A stretch of 64,000 bases of DNA. It comes from Microglena sp. YARC (lineage: Eukaryota > Chlorophyta > Chlorophyceae > Chlamydomonadales > Chlamydomonadaceae). Below, one piece after another: positions 59,755 to 64,000 of the stretch. Within the stretch, counting starts at the first letter, position 1. Every line of letters begins with the position of its first letter. Below the pieces are notes generated by a model, which saw only the letters and a program-made list of their open reading frames with translations, was not told where the DNA came from and searched no databases. Both the position numbers and the translations under genes were made by a program. The stretch covers positions 73,345,803 through 73,409,802 of the forward strand of contig CM039462.1 of the NCBI GenBank assembly GCA_022414725.1. Reading direction: 5' to 3'.

Positions 59755-62520
59755 GATGCAATCTGGTTTGAGAAAGCGGGTGGCAAAACATGTTGTTGAG
59801 GAAGCTAATGCTGCCAACCCACTTCGTCCCAATCTTGCTCGGAACAAGTCAGTCTAAGGAGTGAGAATATGTTGTGCATTAAAGCACCGGTTGTACAGAA
59901 ACAGTGATCATGAATGCTAATGCTGCACACAACTTCGTCCCAATATTGCTCGGGACAAGTAGTGGAGGAGTGAGAATATGTTGTGCATTAAATTGCACCG
60001 GTTTGTACAGAAAACAGGGATCTTAATGCGCCACACACTTTCGTCCCCAATATTGCTTCGGGACAAGTAGTGGAGGAGTGAGAATATGTTTTCATGGAGT
60101 TTCGCTGCGATTGCCACATGAGGATGATCGTTAGAGGCAATCCAATGCCGCCACTTTGTCAACGGGTTTCTCTGGGACAAGCAGTGGGGAGATGAGTATA
60201 TGTTGTGCATGAGGTTGAGTATCGATTTACATCAAGATGATCATTAGGGAATGCCAATGCTGACAACTTCGTCCAAGATTGCTCTGGACAAGGTTGGAGG
60301 ACGTTAGAATATGTTGTTCAGGAGGTTCGTCTGCGATTTACATCAGGATGATCGTTAGGGAACGCCAAATGCGCGCTACTTCGTCCCAGATTGCTCTTGG
60401 ACAAATGAGTGAGAATGTTGTTCAGTTCCGTCTGCGAGTTACATGAGGATGATCGTTAGGCAATGCCAATGCCGTTGCATGGTTTGTCAACGGTTTCCCT
60501 GGGACAAGCAGTGGAGGAGTGAGAATATGTTCTGTTTCAGGAGGTTTCGGTCTGCCGATTTTACATCATTGTGATCCCGTTAGGCGAATGCCAATCCCGC
60601 CACTTCGCCAAGATTGCTCTGGACAAGTCGTGGAGGAGTGAATATGTGTCCAGGAGGTTTCGTCTGCGATTGTACATTCAGGAGGCTGATCGTTTGGCAA
60701 TGCCCAATGCCGCCACTTTGTCAACGGTTTCTCTGGAACAAGCAGTGGAGGAGTGAGAATATGTTGTTCAGGAGGTTTCGTCTGTGATTGTACATCAGCG
60801 ATGATCGTTAGGGAATGCCAATGCCGCCCACTTCGTCCCAAGATTGTGCTCGGGACAAGCAGTTGGAGGCGTGAGAATGATGTTGTTCAGAGGTTCGCTG
60901 CGATTGTACATTAGGATGATCGTTTGGCAATGCCAATGCCGCCACTTTGTCAACTTTCTCTGGGACAAGCAGTGGAGGAGTGAGAGAATATGTTTCAGGA
61001 GGTTCCGTCTGCGATTGTACATGATGATGATCGTTAGGGAATGCCAATGCCGCCACTTCGTGGGCCCAAGATTGCTCGGGACAAGCAGTGGAGGAACGTG
61101 AGAATATGTTGTTCAGAGTTTAGTTTGCTTCTGATTGTACATCAGAATGATGATCGTTTGGAATGCCAATGCCGCCACTTTGTCAACGGTTTTCTCTGGA
61201 ACAAGCAGTGGAGGAGTGAGAATATGTTGTTCAAGGAGGTTTTTCGTCTGCGATTGTACATCAGGATGCATCGTTATGGGAATGCCAATGCCCCACTTCG
61301 TCCCAAGATTTGCTCAGACAAGTCAGTGGAGGAGTGAGAATATGTTGTTTCAGGAGGTTGCGTCTGCGATTGTACATCAGGATGATCGTTAGGAATGCCA
61401 ATGCTGCCACTTCGTCCACAAGATTGCTCTTGGGACAATAGTGGAAGGAGTGAGAATGTGTTGTCAGAGGGTTTCGTCCTGCGATTGTACATCAGGATGA
61501 TCGTTAGGGAATGCCAATGTGCAGGCCACTTCGTCCCAAGATTGCTCGGGGACAATCATTGGAGGGGTTTGATAACATGGTTGATATGGAGGAGTCGTAC
61601 ACGGTTGTTGACATGGGGTTTGGATAACATGGTTGATATGGAGGCAGTCGTACATGGTTGTTGACACGGGGTTGGATAACATGGTTGATATGGAGGAGTC
61701 GTACACGGTTGTTGACATGGGGTTGGATAACATGGTTGATATGGAGGAGTCGTACATGGTTGTTGACACGGGTTGGATAACATGGTTGATATGGAGGAGT
61801 CGTACACGGTTGTTGACATGGGGTTGATAACATGGTTGATATGGAGGATCGTACATGGTTTTTGACACGGGGTTGGATAACATGGTTGATATGGAGGATT
61901 CGTACACGGTTGGTTGATAACATGGAAAAATGTAATTGAGATGGAGGAGGAGCAGTGAGGATGGTCGGATTTCCATTCCCCCCTGACTGTGATTTTTTCC
62001 TGGTTGTAGAAGTTTCTTTTTCCGATTTAGTTATTTCGTCGGTGGTGTTTTTGATACGGACTAGGAACTCGTCCTCGAATAGGTGTACCGGACCATTTTT
62101 TTTCGTAAAGGTGATTACGAGTTGTTCCAACTCTTGCATCCATGATTGTCCTGACAGTTGCATCGACTTCCCTCGTCTCTGATGGTACTTAGCCTCAGTC
62201 ACAGCCCAAAAATGATTGTTTGCCACCGGGAACTATTTTTTTGTACCAACATTTCTAGATTACCTTTTGTATGCCCCTTTCTAGAAGCCGCGTACACATG
62301 GTGCCTTCGCACGGATTCGTTGTCGAACACCAGCATGTCAGGAGTGTGCAGAAGAATCGATTGCGGAAGGCTGCACACTTTAGAGCATCAATAGGATCGT
62401 CTCTTGACTCCCTTCGCCAAATGCGCGAACCGCATATATTGTGACGCTCAGCGTACCGCGCTCGCACCTTCTCACGCACGTCTCGATGTCGAAGTATGAA
62501 CGAATGTCTTGGATGAGTGC
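59755..62520 (-). pseudogene. Repeat membrane protein, second copy, broken
   Basis: N-terminal domain, 51-bp repeats (61565-61900) and about thirteen damaged 114-bp units are recognisable; the membrane helix and C-terminal tail are not present before 59755. Frames are broken throughout. Confidence 0.75.
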
Positions 62521-63445
62521 ATGTCTAGGGAATCCTCTCCTGGCTGTGGTGATTGCGGGGGGGTGTGGAACTGTTCTAAGTGTTGTGCCCCCACATTGTT
62601 GTCTCCCATTTCCGACGCCTTGATATTCATGCGCCCGTCCTTGTAGTTCTCATAGAACTCGCACCTGACAATAGGATCACGGAAATATCCGCCTTCGTGC
62701 ACTGCTACATCGATCGGATCTATCCCCCCCTCGTTTGATGCGAGCTTTACCACAACATCAGGTGCCCCGCACCTCCTCAGTAGAGTGGGTGTGTACCGGG
62801 CCGATATATAAACGTCAGCATGAGTGCCACCTCTTTGTTTATTTAGGAATGGGATGGATTCTTGTTGTACCATTAGGTGGCGTTCTGGCGGCGTTATGTT
62901 TGTTTGTTGTTTCTCCATGTGGCTCCGTTTCTTCTCACTGTTACCGAAATGCAATGTATATGACTCCTGCGATCGCTATCGACGTCACTTGCTATCGTGC
63001 TCGCTCGCTCGTGCATTTGTGTGGTCACCGAGATAAACCGTGTAGTGTGCCTCTATTACCCGTTTCAGGAGACTTGCCACTGCGGATGCTTCTCCGCCAT
63101 CAATACTACTGAGCCGTTTGTTCAGTGTCGCGATCTTGCCCATACCGACGTGAACAACGTATAGTGCATGCACCAGTTTCGAGTCATTGGATACCCACAC
63201 CCTTAGGACGCACATGAGCCAGCAGAGGTCCATGTACAGGATAGCGACCACTGAGAAAAGCTGTAGCCTGCGTGAAGCGTTGCCCCTTCATACCGGGTGC
63301 CGTTATCTGCAGTAGCGCCACGATCATCACTGTGGTCACCACGACCGATGCGAGGATGTACTTGCGTATTTGTTTTCTTTCGGTACGAATCGATCGTGGG
63401 GTCTATAATTTGCGACTGCATTTTCTTCCTACATTCGTTCACCAA
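62472..63445 (-). CDS. Membrane protein, second copy, frameshifted
   Basis: Copy of 38860-39763. ORFs 63203-63445, 62985-63251 and 62472-62954. The last piece is open through the point where copy 1 stops and continues into the MHSSKTF start of the repeat protein. See the copy 1 entry. Confidence 0.65.
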
Positions 63446-63613
63446 ATTTCATTAACTGTGTGTACACACGGACAAGGGAATTACCTTGAGGTGTGACCTA
63501 TTTAAATGTTTCCGCCGACTGTAGTGGAAATTCGGAAGCGTGTAAAAGGATCAGGATCATTATTTTTACTAATGGGACCCGCTTCTGATAAAATCTCCGT
63601 TTGATAAGCTCCT

Positions 63614-64000
63614 ATGGTTATCCGTCTCCTCACCGAACGAAGCCCCCGCAGCCCGAATCTTCCAGATGAAATTGGGGTACGTCTGTTTCCCGCACCACGG
63701 GCGTCGATCGCCGCATGCATGTCGATGGAAAGAGAACTGATCAGCTTGCGAGAACTGTTTGGTATTTCAGAACATGAGAATAATGATGGCAACAGCGTCG
63801 TTGTGTTTGATGACGAGGCCATTGCTGATGCAGCGTCTTCGATATTCCTTTAGCTTCAACATCGAAGGTCGTGCGTCCTAGGGTCGGTGTGATCAGCGAT
63901 CTTGGGGGTCCGGTAAGTCGTTGATTATTCTCAGCATGGTGTTATTCTTTGAAACCCATTGTACCCCCCCCACTTCCTTCAAGCGATTGGATTACATATC
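63614..64000 (+). pseudogene. SNF2-RING helicase, second copy, 5' part only
   Basis: Matches 39932-40320, including the Walker A region, with single-base losses near 63851 and 63904; it is cut by the window end. Confidence 0.75.

Larger units (their letters stand above)
59755..64000. repeat. Second, error-rich copy of the 36.7-40.3 kb region
   Basis: Same gene order and orientation as the first copy: repeat membrane protein (-), membrane protein (-), helicase start (+). 59755-61560 has indels every few tens of bases and a different number of 114-bp units; 61560-64000 is better, differing mainly in homopolymers. It runs off the window end. Confidence 0.88.

Overview
The window reads as DNA of a nucleocytoplasmic large DNA virus (Nucleocytoviricota). 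It is either a viral genome or, more likely, a viral region inside a draft eukaryotic assembly. Genes with recognisable hallmarks are a class I ribonucleotide reductase small subunit, PCNA, an SNF2-type helicase carrying a RING finger, an Erv1/E10R-type thiol oxidoreductase, an AEP (PrimPol/UL52-type) primase, two TBP-like proteins, a DUF5832 protein, a DUF5672-type glycosyltransferase, a phytanoyl-CoA-dioxygenase-like oxygenase, an Hsp40 C-terminal-domain chaperone and several fibre-like or repeat-rich virion-type proteins. Genes are short-spaced and intronless and lie on both strands. No tRNA, rRNA or CRISPR array was seen. A non-LTR retrotransposon present in several copies, a 1,000-base N gap and possible non-viral DNA near 58.6-59.7 kb favour a eukaryotic scaffold.

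Layout. 1-1.8 kb: two frameshifted GC-balanced genes, the second a DUF5672-like glycosyltransferase. 1.8-5.0 kb: a strongly AT-rich island, all on the minus strand, with a kinesin-like motor protein and an unknown gene. 5.0-24.8 kb: an imperfect tandem array with a unit of about 9.5 kb (two units plus a third fragment). Each unit holds a 5'-truncated LINE, a small AT-rich ORF, a gene with a short collagen-like (GPD/GPE) tract, an NAAVAPQ-repeat gene, a 168-bp MITE-like element, a YadA-head-like fibre gene, two small genes and a 3'-truncated kinesin gene. 24.8-41.9 kb: virus-like genes (fibre/FN3/glycine-rich protein, 2OG oxygenase, Erv1-like oxidase, membrane proteins, a very repetitive membrane protein, SNF2-RING helicase). 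41.9-56 kb: replication and transcription block (RNR small subunit, PCNA, Hsp40-CTD, unknowns, DUF5832, S74-chaperone fibre, primase, two divergent TBP paralogues, glycosyltransferase remains). 56.5-57.5 kb: N gap. 57.5-64 kb: error-rich sequence containing another LINE fragment, about 1.1 kb of unassigned DNA, and a second, degraded copy of the 36.7-40.3 kb region.

How the genes fit together. PCNA, primase, RNR and helicase would serve viral DNA synthesis. The TBP-like pair and DUF5832 protein would belong to transcription or virion functions. The Erv1-like enzyme would make disulphides in the cytoplasm. Glycosyltransferases, the fibre/chaperone proteins and the repeat membrane proteins would build and decorate the virion surface. 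The kinesin-like motor suggests interaction with host microtubules. Many ORFs are split by one-base changes in homopolymers. Duplicate copies disagree about which gene is broken, so a large share of the breaks are probably sequence errors rather than real decay. Everything functional here is inferred from motifs; no database search was run.
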